A DNA stretch of 17,684 bases from Bacillota bacterium. Lineage in GTDB: Bacteria > Bacillota_I > Bacilli_A > Acholeplasmatales > Acholeplasmataceae. The notes beneath the pieces are model-generated. The model saw nothing but the letters and a program-made list of their open reading frames with translations. It was not told the origin of the DNA and ran no database searches. Made by a program: the position numbers and the translations under genes. The stretch covers positions 1-17,684 of the forward strand of contig JAEYXZ010000128.1 of NCBI GenBank assembly GCA_023431045.1. Direction: 5' to 3'. Numbering within the stretch: position 1 is the first letter of the stretch; the number at the start of each line of letters is the position of its first letter. Shown here in pieces: positions 1 through 6,488 of this stretch.

Positions 1-567
1 ATTGATAAGACGATAGATTTACTTGCTAACATGAAACAAGCTAACCTACCTTTAAAAACTATATACGTAAATTTCTCATCAAGCCAGATTGAGGATGCAA
101 GTATTCTAGAATACATCAAATTAAAACTAGAACATTATAATATCGAACCTCATTATTTAGGAATTGAACTGACTGAAAGTACGTTAATCAAGAATGATAT
201 GGCAGCCATTAAGCTCTTAGATAAACTAAGAACCTATGGCATTAAGATTGCACTTGATGACTTTGGTTCAGGTCAAGCAAGTTTAAACTACTTAATGAAA
301 TATCCACTAGAACTTGTTAAACTTGATCGTTCATTCTCTAGACGTTATCTAAATATTGATAAACTAGATATCTTTAATACCATTATTAATTTAGCAGGAT
401 TATTGAAATTTAATGTATTAGCTGAAGGAATTGAAGATGAAGAACAAATTACAATGCTTAAACAAACGCAGTGTCAGTATGTTCAAGGATATTATTACTT
501 TAGACCAATGGAAATTGAAGCATTATTTAGGGTTCATGAGGATATGAAGAAAGATAATCAATTATAA
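1..567 (+). CDS. EAL-domain protein, cyclic-di-GMP phosphodiesterase type (5' truncated by window edge)
   Basis: The reading frame is open from base 1, so this is the C-terminal part of a longer protein; the first in-frame ATG (31) lies inside the domain and is not the start. About 188 residues are visible. The EAL-domain motifs after the EAL signature itself are present in order: VNFS (metal-binding Asn), ELTES (Glu), DDFGSG (the Asp pair), KLDRSF (Lys), AEGIE (Glu) and VQGYYYFRPM (Gln). In the family these residues bind the metals and c-di-GMP and hydrolyse it to pGpG, so the visible half looks catalytically competent. Whether a GGDEF, PAS or membrane sensor precedes it cannot be seen. The gene converges on ogt and ends just before a shared terminator hairpin. 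Confidence 0.9.
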   Translation: MDKTIDLLANMKQANLPLKTIYVNFSSSQIEDASILEYIKLKLEHYNIEPHYLGIELTESTLIKNDMAAIKLLDKLRTYGIKIALDDFGSGQASLNYLMKYPLELVKLDRSFSRRYLNIDKLDIFNTIINLAGLLKFNVLAEGIEDEEQITMLKQTQCQYVQGYYYFRPMEIEALFRVHEDMKKDNQL

Positions 568-576
568 GATCAAAAT

Positions 577-616
577 AAAATGCTAGTAGATGTAATAACG
601 ATACTAGCATTTTTTA
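577..616. terminator. Bidirectional terminator between the EAL gene and ogt
   Basis: A perfect 12-bp stem (AAAATGCTAGTA at 577-588 with TACTAGCATTTT at 602-613) encloses a 13-base loop. It is T-rich on the + side, and its A-run gives a T-run on the - strand. It lies between the stops of two converging genes, so it can serve both. Confidence 0.85.
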
Positions 617-1087
617 TTATTTATTAATTTTTCGTTCCGATTTGAGTAAGTCGATCTTTAAGTTAGGATCCGATGAAAATCCACCGATAGTATGATCTGA
701 TTTAATGACTCGATGACAAGGAATTAAGAGCATAATGGGATTTTTTCCGACAGCACCACCAACAGCACGATAAGCTTTTGGGCGATTAATACCTTTAGCA
801 ACATCCTGATAGCTAGATACAGTTCCATAAGGAATGGTTATTAAATAGTTCCAAACATCTTTTTGAAATTGAGTGCCTTCTACATCCATCAAGAAATCTT
901 GTGGATTAGTCCCACTAAAGTACTCGTCAAGTAGTTTTTTATAAGGTTGCATAAAGTCATCATTATATGTCATTAACTGATCTTTCTCATGAATATCCTC
1001 TTTTAAGCATAAACGACTAAGTCCTTTTTCTGTAGCTGCAATAATGAATGTCCAGTGCTTGTATGGGTAGGTTGTATAGTAGGTCAT
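617..1087 (-). CDS. ogt: Methylated-DNA--protein-cysteine methyltransferase
   Basis: A suicide DNA-repair protein that moves the alkyl group from O6-alkylguanine or O4-alkylthymine to its own cysteine. The 156-residue product has the usual length. The acceptor motif IPCHRVI places the cysteine at residue 124. Residues 86-97 (PYGTVSSYQDVA) and 107-117 (RAVGGAVGKNP) match the helix-turn-helix that inserts an arginine finger (R107 here) to flip the base out. The degenerate N-terminal domain lacks the Ada phosphotriester-repair cysteines, so this is the Ogt/MGMT form. The ATG is preceded by an AAGGAGT ribosome binding site (complement of 1092-1098). It is divergent from znuA but lies outside the zinc-box pair. 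Confidence 0.93.
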   Translation of the reverse strand: MTYYTTYPYKHWTFIIAATEKGLSRLCLKEDIHEKDQLMTYNDDFMQPYKKLLDEYFSGTNPQDFLMDVEGTQFQKDVWNYLITIPYGTVSSYQDVAKGINRPKAYRAVGGAVGKNPIMLLIPCHRVIKSDHTIGGFSSDPNLKIDLLKSERKINK

Positions 1088-1105
1088 AAGTACTCCTTAA
1101 TATGG

Positions 1106-1133
1106 TTTATATTTTATCATGATTTATTTTGAA
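1106..1133 (-). promoter_or_regulatory. Possible ogt promoter
   Basis: On the - strand, TTCAAA (complement of 1128-1133) and TATAAA (complement of 1106-1111) are 16 bases apart and would start transcription a few bases before the ribosome binding site. The -35 match is weak. Confidence 0.35.
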
Positions 1134-1147
1134 TCGATAATTTTTAC

Positions 1148-1164
1148 TTGCGAATCATTTGCAA
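1148..1164. promoter_or_regulatory. Zur-type operator, box 1 (overlaps the -35 region)
   Basis: TTGCGAATCATTTGCAA is a 7-1-7 near-palindrome; only one pair, apart from the centre base, does not match. The AATnATT core and 7-1-7 layout are those of Fur-family operators, and the Bacillus Zur box shares the same core. Bases 1147-1163 are the exact reverse complement of 1193-1209 (box 2). The box covers the -35 hexamer of the znu promoter. Binding by the Zur encoded at the end of this operon is inferred. Confidence 0.8.
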
Positions 1165-1186
1165 AAAGATAGATTAATGCTATAAT
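1159..1186 (+). promoter_or_regulatory. Promoter of the zinc uptake operon
   Basis: The -10 is a perfect TATAAT at 1181-1186 with an extended TGC just upstream (1178-1180). The -35 is a weak TTGCAA at 1159-1164, 16 bases away, lying inside Zur box 1. Transcription would start near 1193, at the left edge of box 2. Confidence 0.75.
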
Positions 1187-1191
1187 TAAAA

Positions 1192-1208
1192 ATGCAAATG
1201 ATTCGCAA
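1192..1208. promoter_or_regulatory. Zur-type operator, box 2 (start site and RBS)
   Basis: ATGCAAATGATTCGCAA is the inverted copy of box 1, with centres 44 bp apart, about four helical turns. It covers the expected transcription start and touches the AAGGAG ribosome binding site (1207-1212) of znuA. Together the two boxes bracket the promoter. Confidence 0.78.
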
Positions 1209-1219
1209 GGAGTAGTTTA

Positions 1220-2134
1220 ATGAAGAAAATTTTTACATCATTTAGTCTTTTAGTATTAGGATTAATATTAGTATCGTGTCAACAACCATCCTATGGAGAA
1301 ATTATTACAACTGATTATGTATTATATGACTTTTCAAAAGCAATTGTTGAAGACCAGATGGAAGTTTCCTTACTATCACCCATTGGAGTGGATTATCATA
1401 AATATGAGCCAACCTCAAATGATCTAGTAGCTATTAAAGAATCCAAAGTGTTTTTCTTTTTGGGTTATGATCAAAATGTATGGTTGACGGATGATTCTGT
1501 CTTATTGACATATATAACCGATCAAACACAGTATTTAAATCTGTCAACAGTCGTCGAACATCATCACGATGAAGAGGATGAAGATGAAGAAGATCATATT
1601 CACGGGTCTCACTATTGGACTGATCCGATGAATGCAATTGAGATGATTGAACATATGTTAGAAGTCATCATTGAAGTTGATCCTGAAAATGAAGTAACTT
1701 ATCGTGAGAATGCAAATGAGTATATCGATTTGATCATTGAAGCAGATGGAAGATTTATGGCTGAGCTTGCTAATTATGATGATAAAACATTCTATTATAT
1801 CGGACATCACGCACTCCAAGCTTTCGAAACACATTATGAAATAGACATTATTCCAATGGAAGATTCAATAGCTCCAGGTGCAGATCCGACAAGCCAACAA
1901 GTTATAGATTTTATCGATTTACTACAATCACAAGATATTGATTATTTATTTCATCAAGAAGTCGTATCAACATATACTGCAGAAGTCGTAGCAAACCATG
2001 CAGGTGTTACTCATCTCTTAGAGTTACACGGTTATCATCAAGTCTCAAAATCCGATTATGATGCCGGAATCACCTATGTTGATTTACTTAATCGAAATAT
2101 CGATCATTTATTGGAGGCACTATCAAATGAGTAA
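1220..2134 (+). CDS. znuA: Zinc ABC transporter substrate-binding lipoprotein (ZnuA/AdcA type)
   Basis: Surface lipoprotein that captures Zn2+ and hands it to the ZnuB-ZnuC importer. Residues 1-20 are a lipoprotein signal ending in the lipobox LVSC, with Cys20 lipidated. The remainder is the TroA/ZnuA (cluster A-I) fold of about 300 residues. Family metal ligands appear at H60 (DYHKYEP), H131 (SHYWTDP) and H196 or H197 (GHHALQAF), with an acidic region near the C-terminus. Residues 114-131 form a His/Asp/Glu-rich loop (HHHDEEDEDEED, then HIHGSH) before the second ligand; this loop is typical of zinc rather than manganese binders. AAGGAG lies 7 bases before the ATG. The stop overlaps znuC by 8 bases. 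Regulation by the two Zur boxes upstream is inferred. Confidence 0.93.
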   Translation: MKKIFTSFSLLVLGLILVSCQQPSYGEIITTDYVLYDFSKAIVEDQMEVSLLSPIGVDYHKYEPTSNDLVAIKESKVFFFLGYDQNVWLTDDSVLLTYITDQTQYLNLSTVVEHHHDEEDEDEEDHIHGSHYWTDPMNAIEMIEHMLEVIIEVDPENEVTYRENANEYIDLIIEADGRFMAELANYDDKTFYYIGHHALQAFETHYEIDIIPMEDSIAPGADPTSQQVIDFIDLLQSQDIDYLFHQEVVSTYTAEVVANHAGVTHLLELHGYHQVSKSDYDAGITYVDLLNRNIDHLLEALSNE

Positions 2135-2810
2135 ACCGTTAATCTCATATCAAAATGTATCCATCTTCTATGGCACCACTGAAGTGATTAAGAATGTTTC
2201 TTTTGATATTTTTAAAAATGATTTTTTAAATATTATTGGACCTAATGGTGCAGGAAAGACTACCTTAATCAAGAGTTTAATTAAGTTGATAAAACCTCAA
2301 CAAGGAATAATCACCATAAATACCGATAAGATTGGTTATGTTCCACAAAAAATTAGTGCGAAACAAAACTTCCCCCTCACTGTCTTAGAACTTATTTATA
2401 CCGGATATAAAAATCCTAAGTTAAGAATTGATGATGAGAGTAAAAAAGTGATTGAATCCTGGTTAGTTAAGATGGAACTAAAACCTGAGATTCTAAATGA
2501 AAAGGTAAGTCACTTATCAGGCGGTCAACTTCAAAGAGTATACTTAATTAGAAGTTTGATGAATGATCCAGAAGTTTTAATCCTAGATGAACCCGCATCA
2601 GCACTTGATCACTCATTTAGAGAGAAGTTCTATGTGTTATTAAATGAAATTAAGATTGAAAAACAAATGACAATTATTCATATCACACATGATTTAACGG
2701 ATGTTGTGATGGATCATTCGAAAGTTTTATGTATGGATCAGGTTGTTAAATTCTTAGGTAGTTATGATGAGTTTAAATCATTTGAACATGAGGGGCATCA
2801 TCATGGATAA
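2127..2810 (+). CDS. znuC: Zinc ABC transporter ATP-binding protein
   Basis: ATPase that powers zinc import with ZnuB; 227 residues, normal for the family. Walker A is GPNGAGKT (38-45), the Q-loop is Q74, the ABC signature LSGGQ is at 130-134, Walker B VLILDE at 150-155, the D-loop SALD at 158-161 and the switch histidine H188. The start at 2127 is chosen because GGAGG (2113-2117) sits 9 bases upstream and translation then begins at SKPLISYQNVS, the usual start of the fold; the frame is open back to 2058 but that stretch is only the end of znuA read in another frame. It overlaps znuA by 8 bases (ATGAGTAA) and znuB by 8 bases, which suggests translational coupling. The C-terminus ends EHEGHHHG, a possible small metal-binding tail. 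Confidence 0.93.
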   Translation: MSKPLISYQNVSIFYGTTEVIKNVSFDIFKNDFLNIIGPNGAGKTTLIKSLIKLIKPQQGIITINTDKIGYVPQKISAKQNFPLTVLELIYTGYKNPKLRIDDESKKVIESWLVKMELKPEILNEKVSHLSGGQLQRVYLIRSLMNDPEVLILDEPASALDHSFREKFYVLLNEIKIEKQMTIIHITHDLTDVVMDHSKVLCMDQVVKFLGSYDEFKSFEHEGHHHG

Positions 2811-3612
2811 TTTATTTCAGTTATTGGATGTTTTAAAATATGGCATCATGATTGTGACATTACTTGGGCTTTCTGCAGCACTCTTAAGTCCGTTCATCGT
2901 CTTAAATGAACAAAGCTTAATCGCCGATGGATTAAGCCATGTCTCATTTACAGCACTTGCGATTGGGTTCTTCTTTATTGATGAACCATTTTATATTGCA
3001 ATACCAATCGTTATTCTGGCATCCATCTTTATCAAATGGATCTCAAGAGTGTCTAAGATTGGTGGGGATGCAGCGCTTGGTATGGTCTCAAGTGTGGGAT
3101 TTTCGATTGGGCTAATCATAATTAAATTCTCCACAACTCAAATCAATTTAGAAAGCTTGATTACGGGTAATTTATGGTTAAGAAAGATTGATGATGTTTA
3201 TTTATCACTTGCTATTCTAATCATGACACTTGTTTTGATTATTGTTAAGTATCGTGATTTATTATCCTTAACTTATGACGAAGAATATGCTAAATTTAAA
3301 GGTGTTAAAGTTGGTGTATTAAGTTATGTTCTTGCTGCATTAACTGGAATATTCGTTGTTGTTGGGGTTCGAAGTATTGGTGTTCTATTAATTTCATCCT
3401 TGCTGATATTCCCGGTCGTTACAGCAAATCTTTTCGCAAAAAGTTTTAAAGATTTATTCCTAATTGGTATACCTACAACACTTGGTGTCGTGCTCGTTGG
3501 AATCTTTGGTGCACACTTAATAAACATTCCTGCAGGGAGTATGATTGTCTTAACATATATGCTTGTTTACTTTATCCTATTAGTTATTAAAAAAGTTTTA
3601 AAGAAGGAGTAA
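2803..3612 (+). CDS. znuB: Zinc ABC transporter membrane permease
   Basis: Membrane channel of the zinc importer (ABC-3 family). The 269-residue product is strongly hydrophobic, with at least seven transmembrane segments, the first at about residues 14-38. The family stretch LSPFIVLNEQSLIADGLSHV near the N-terminus and the GVRSIGVLLISSLLIFPVV segment, both typical of ZnuB/MntB permeases, are present. The start at 2803 follows GAGGGG (2790-2795) by 7 bases; the upstream in-frame ATGs at 2764 and 2767 have no comparable site and lie well inside znuC. The stop is 3 bases before the zur ATG, and the zur ribosome binding site AAGGAG is embedded in the last znuB codons. Confidence 0.92.
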   Translation: MDNLFQLLDVLKYGIMIVTLLGLSAALLSPFIVLNEQSLIADGLSHVSFTALAIGFFFIDEPFYIAIPIVILASIFIKWISRVSKIGGDAALGMVSSVGFSIGLIIIKFSTTQINLESLITGNLWLRKIDDVYLSLAILIMTLVLIIVKYRDLLSLTYDEEYAKFKGVKVGVLSYVLAALTGIFVVVGVRSIGVLLISSLLIFPVVTANLFAKSFKDLFLIGIPTTLGVVLVGIFGAHLINIPAGSMIVLTYMLVYFILLVIKKVLKKE

Positions 3613-3615
3613 AAT

Positions 3616-3981
3616 ATGACCAAACTAACAAAAAAGAGACAACAAATCTATAACATCCTAAAAAGAGAAAGTAAACCACTTTCTGCCGAAGAGATTTACG
3701 CTAAACTAAAAAATGATGATATGAACTTAAGTACCATTTACCGTGCACTTGAAAAGTTTTATGATGACGGACTTGCATCAAGAAATCATATTGAACATAC
3801 AGCTTATTACTTTTTAAATGCAGACGAACATCATCATTTTATGATTTGTAGTCGTTGTGGAAAGAAATTTGAATTTGACTGTCATTTAGAAGAACTAATT
3901 CAAGAGATTGATCGAAACTATCATTTTAAGGTCGTTCATCACGACTTAAATCTTTACGGCATATGCCAAATGTGTCAGTAA
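3616..3981 (+). CDS. zur: Fur-family metalloregulator, probably Zur
   Basis: A 121-residue Fur-family repressor, a little shorter than usual because it lacks an N-terminal extension. Residues 5-56 form the winged helix; STIYRALEKF (39-48) is the recognition-helix motif of the family. The dimerisation domain has two CxxC pairs, C78/C81 and C117/C120, which hold the structural zinc in family members. Candidate sensor ligands are the HHH run at 72-74, C89-H90 and H108-H109. Being the last gene of a zinc importer operon that carries two operator-like boxes makes Zur the best assignment over Fur or PerR. Autoregulation through those boxes is inferred. AAGGAG lies 6 bases before the ATG. Confidence 0.88.
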   Translation: MTKLTKKRQQIYNILKRESKPLSAEEIYAKLKNDDMNLSTIYRALEKFYDDGLASRNHIEHTAYYFLNADEHHHFMICSRCGKKFEFDCHLEELIQEIDRNYHFKVVHHDLNLYGICQMCQ

Positions 3982-4021
3982 TCCGATAGTAAAGAACGAA
4001 ATCGAAAATGTAACGAAAAGA

Positions 4022-4044
4022 TGAAAATGACTCAATGATTTTCA
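4022..4044. repeat. Quasi-palindrome upstream of the riboswitch promoter
   Basis: TGAAAAT at 4022-4028 and ATTTTCA at 4038-4044 form perfect 7-bp arms around a 9-base centre that is partly symmetric. It has no T-run, so it is not a normal terminator for the zinc operon. It ends 13 bases before the -35 element of the next promoter and could be an operator or a weak hairpin; nothing ties it to a specific protein. Confidence 0.35.
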
Positions 4045-4057
4045 GGAGATATATAAC

Positions 4058-4085
4058 TTTACTTTTATTCATGTTTTGATATAAT
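4058..4085 (+). promoter_or_regulatory. Promoter of the riboswitch-controlled transporter transcript
   Basis: A perfect -10 TATAAT (4080-4085) is preceded, 16 bases upstream, by TTTACT (4058-4063), a 4/6 match to the -35 consensus. Transcription would start near 4092, leaving about a dozen bases before the aptamer. Confidence 0.7.
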
Positions 4086-4104
4086 GATGTTGTATTCGAT
4101 TGTA

Positions 4105-4170
4105 ACGTATAATCAACCAGATGCTCGGTGGTTAAGTTTCTACCTTTGATCCGTAATTCAAAGACTACGT
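4105..4170 (+). ncRNA. Purine riboswitch aptamer, guanine class
   Basis: This is the three-way junction of the purine riboswitch family. P1 is ACGTA (4105-4109) with TACGT (4166-4170). P2 is AACCA (4115-4119) with TGGTT (4129-4133). The junction is AAGTTTCTACC (4134-4144). P3 is CTTTGA (4144-4149) with TCAAAG (4158-4163), capped by a TCCGTAAT loop. Aligned to the B. subtilis xpt aptamer, the ligand-contacting bases are conserved: U22 = 4110, U47 = 4137, U51 = 4141, C74 = 4165. The C at position 74 specifies guanine or hypoxanthine, not adenine. Loop 2 (GATGCTCGG) has 9 bases instead of 7 but keeps the terminal GG that can pair with CC of loop 3. Confidence 0.92.
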
Positions 4171-4207
4171 ACATTCATAACTTTTTTTTGAGTGTATTTG
4201 AAACTGT

Positions 4208-4231
4208 ACCACGACAACTGTCGTGGTTTTT
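4208..4231 (+). terminator. Riboswitch-controlled intrinsic terminator
   Basis: ACCACGAC (4208-4215) and GTCGTGGT (4220-4227) form an 8-bp GC-rich hairpin with an AACT loop, followed by a T-run ending at 4231. It lies between the aptamer and the gene start, the arrangement of an OFF switch in which bound ligand favours termination. Confidence 0.85.
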
Positions 4232-4273
4232 CTTTACAAAGATTACAAAAAAAAATACTCATAGGAGAGAAGA

Positions 4274-5272
4274 ATGAAGAAAATCATTACATTAGTATGT
4301 GTTGCAATCGTTGCATTAGTGCTTGCTGCATGTACTCCAAGTGGCGATGTTGAAATTACAATCGCGTTTGTTCCTTCACAAAACGCTTCCCAAATTCTAA
4401 CTAAGACTAAAGCGTTAGAAGCATTATTGGAAGATGAAATTGAAGGTTATAACTTCAAGATTACAGTCGGCACCACTTATGATGCTGTCGTTGAAGGTAT
4501 GTTATCTGGTCAGATTCAAGTTGGATTCTTAACTGCACAACAATATGCTGCAGTTACGACTGAAAATCCTGGTAAAGTTGAAGTCATGTTAACTTCAATT
4601 CGCAGTGGTTATAATTTCCAATTTGATGATGAAGGCAATGAAATCACCGATGAAGCTACTTTAATTGCAGCGATAAATTCACCATCCTATGATGGTAGTG
4701 TGGATGCAACTAAACCAGTTTCATCATACTATTCAATGCTACTTGTTAAAGATGATTCCGATATTGAAGAAGTTGCTGACTTAGCTGGTAAGCTCGTTGG
4801 TACACAAGCAACCACTTCTGGGTCCGGTTTCGTTTATCCAGCGGTTTTACTTCATGAACATAATCTATCATTTGTTTCTGGAACACCAAATGCTGCTAAC
4901 GGTGAAGTACAATACCAAACTCTAGCAAGCCACCCAGCATCGATTGATGCCTTAATGAATGATGATGTTGATGCAGTCTTTACCTTCCTTGATGTTAGAA
5001 CACAAAAGCTAAATGACTATCCTAATATCTTTACAGATACTAGAGTTGTTGCTTTAACTCCTGGTATCTATAACGATACAATTTCAGTTGTTAAAGATAT
5101 GGACCCAGCATTAAAGACTAAACTTCAAAATGCATTTATAGAAATCGCTAAAACCGATGTTGGTAAAGAAGCAATCTCAGTTTATTCACATACCGGTTAC
5201 ATGATTGCAACCGATAGTCAATATGACGGTGAAAGAGCTGTTTACTTATTCAAGAAGAATCAAGTTAGCTAA
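4274..5272 (+). CDS. PhnD-family ABC transporter substrate-binding lipoprotein; ligand uncertain
   Basis: Lipid-anchored binding protein of an ABC importer. The signal peptide ends in LAAC with Cys20 as the lipidated residue. The mature part (332 residues in total) has hallmarks of the phosphate/phosphite/phosphonate-binding family: FVPSQNASQI near the N-terminus, TTYDAVVEGMLSGQIQVGFL in the first lobe, TSGSGFVYPAVLL at the hinge region, and a repeated 'number of sites minus function' pattern with DALMNDDVDAVFTF. The TSGSG loop is where phosphonate binders contact phosphorus oxyanions. However, the gene is led by a guanine riboswitch, and no phosphonate-degrading gene is in view, so the substrate could be purine-related; I do not assign phnD. 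AGGAG lies 6 bases before the ATG. A strong hairpin follows the gene. Confidence 0.85.
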   Translation: MKKIITLVCVAIVALVLAACTPSGDVEITIAFVPSQNASQILTKTKALEALLEDEIEGYNFKITVGTTYDAVVEGMLSGQIQVGFLTAQQYAAVTTENPGKVEVMLTSIRSGYNFQFDDEGNEITDEATLIAAINSPSYDGSVDATKPVSSYYSMLLVKDDSDIEEVADLAGKLVGTQATTSGSGFVYPAVLLHEHNLSFVSGTPNAANGEVQYQTLASHPASIDALMNDDVDAVFTFLDVRTQKLNDYPNIFTDTRVVALTPGIYNDTISVVKDMDPALKTKLQNAFIEIAKTDVGKEAISVYSHTGYMIATDSQYDGERAVYLFKKNQVS

Positions 5273-5300
5273 TTAATCATAAAGATTAAACACAAGAACT

Positions 5301-5340
5301 CAAACCCAAATCACCAAATGTTTGATTTGGGTTTGTTTTC
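5301..5340 (+). terminator. Terminator or attenuator after the binding-protein gene
   Basis: A perfect 13-bp stem (CAAACCCAAATCA, 5301-5313, with TGATTTGGGTTTG, 5323-5335) encloses a 9-base loop and is followed by TTTTC. It would end or reduce the riboswitch-controlled transcript before the ATPase gene. Confidence 0.83.
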
Positions 5341-5355
5341 TAATCACCGATATCA

Positions 5356-5384
5356 TTGACCAATTAATTTATATGAGTTATGAT
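5356..5384 (+). promoter_or_regulatory. Promoter of the ATPase-permease genes
   Basis: TTGACC (5356-5361) and TATGAT (5379-5384) are 17 bases apart, each one base off the consensus. The start would be near 5391, just before the AAGGAG (5401-5406) of the ATPase gene. Confidence 0.75.
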
Positions 5385-5414
5385 GAGGGCAAGATCCAAT
5401 AAGGAGTTATATTA

Positions 5415-6488
5415 ATGAACAAGCGACTACTCACGGTTTCGTATGTCTTAACTTTGATTTTTGGAACGGTATGGTTTTTGACCATTGTTGGAATCCCAAT
5501 TGCAGCTTTTATTTTTATTGCTGGTGGAAAGATTCGTTTAGTTAGGGATGGATACTTGGATCAAAAGCATTTATTTGGATGGAGTATTTATTTAATGATT
5601 GTTGGTTTTGTTGTAACAGGACTACTACCTTTAATTGTGTCAAAGAGTCAAACACTTATTCCAGTCCTCACGATGGAAGATCGCTTTAGAGAGACATTAG
5701 AGAACAAACAACCATTGATGACGTTTGAACACGTTGATAAAATTTATCCAAATGGATTTCAAGCTTTAAAGGATATTAATCTAAATATTTATGCAGGAGA
5801 GTTTGTTGCTATTATTGGATTATCAGGAGCAGGTAAATCAACGCTACTTAGAACCGTTAATAAGATGCATCCAATCTCTAGTGGTAACTTGCTTGTTGGT
5901 AATATTGATGTGAGTCGTCTTGAAGGTTATGAGCTTAGAATCTTTAGAAGAAACATTGGTATGATCTTTCAATCCTTTAACCTTGTAAAGAGAATGAGTG
6001 TCTATAAAAATGTTTTAGCAGGACGTGTTGCATTTCATAGTTCATGGGCAACCTTTTTTGGGTTCTTCCCAAGAAAGGATAAACTGATTGCTTTAGAGGC
6101 ACTGGATAAAATGGGTATCCTAGAAAAAGCATGGGTCAGAGCAGATCAATTATCAGGTGGACAACAACAAAGAGTCGCGCTTGCAAGAGCACTTGCTCAA
6201 GATCCTAAACTAATCCTTGCAGATGAACCTGTTGCATCGCTTGACCCTGTAACAACCATTTCTGTCATGGAAGACTTTAAACGAATTAATAAGGAATTAG
6301 GAATTACCATTTTAACCAATATGCACCATGTTGATTTAGCCCTTAAATATGCAACAAGAGTGATTGGAATTAAATCAGGGGAAATCGTCTTTGATGGTCC
6401 TGTCAGTAAAGTTGATGCCGTTGTACTAGAAAGTATTTATGGTCGACCATTAACCGATGATGATGTCCTAGAGGAAAAGATTGTCTAA
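5415..6488 (+). CDS. PhnC-type ABC transporter ATPase with an N-terminal two-helix membrane domain
   Basis: ATPase of the PhnD-type importer, 357 residues against about 250-260 for PhnC. Residues 1-100 are an extra region with two hydrophobic segments (about 8-36 and 53-75) separated by a charged loop (KIRLVRDGYLDQKH). The ABC domain starts near residue 102 and is intact: Walker A GLSGAGKST (135-143), Q-loop Q186, signature LSGGQ (246-250), Walker B LILADE (266-271), SLD D-loop (275-277) and switch histidine H304. The long start is supported by AAGGAG 8 bases before this ATG and a promoter just upstream; no frame break separates the two parts. The stop overlaps the next ATG by one base (TAATG). 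The membrane domain is not one I recognise. Confidence 0.88.
   Translation: MNKRLLTVSYVLTLIFGTVWFLTIVGIPIAAFIFIAGGKIRLVRDGYLDQKHLFGWSIYLMIVGFVVTGLLPLIVSKSQTLIPVLTMEDRFRETLENKQPLMTFEHVDKIYPNGFQALKDINLNIYAGEFVAIIGLSGAGKSTLLRTVNKMHPISSGNLLVGNIDVSRLEGYELRIFRRNIGMIFQSFNLVKRMSVYKNVLAGRVAFHSSWATFFGFFPRKDKLIALEALDKMGILEKAWVRADQLSGGQQQRVALARALAQDPKLILADEPVASLDPVTTISVMEDFKRINKELGITILTNMHHVDLALKYATRVIGIKSGEIVFDGPVSKVDAVVLESIYGRPLTDDDVLEEKIV

Noticed and set aside
4105..4170. 2'-deoxyguanosine or adenine riboswitch instead of guanine
   Set aside because: The junction GTTTCTACC and U51 equivalent are of the ordinary guanine type, and position 74 is C, not U; binding of 2'-dG is not excluded but not indicated.
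3926..4174. 82-codon open frame on the - strand
   Set aside because: It runs antisense through the end of zur, the promoter and the riboswitch aptamer and resembles no protein family.
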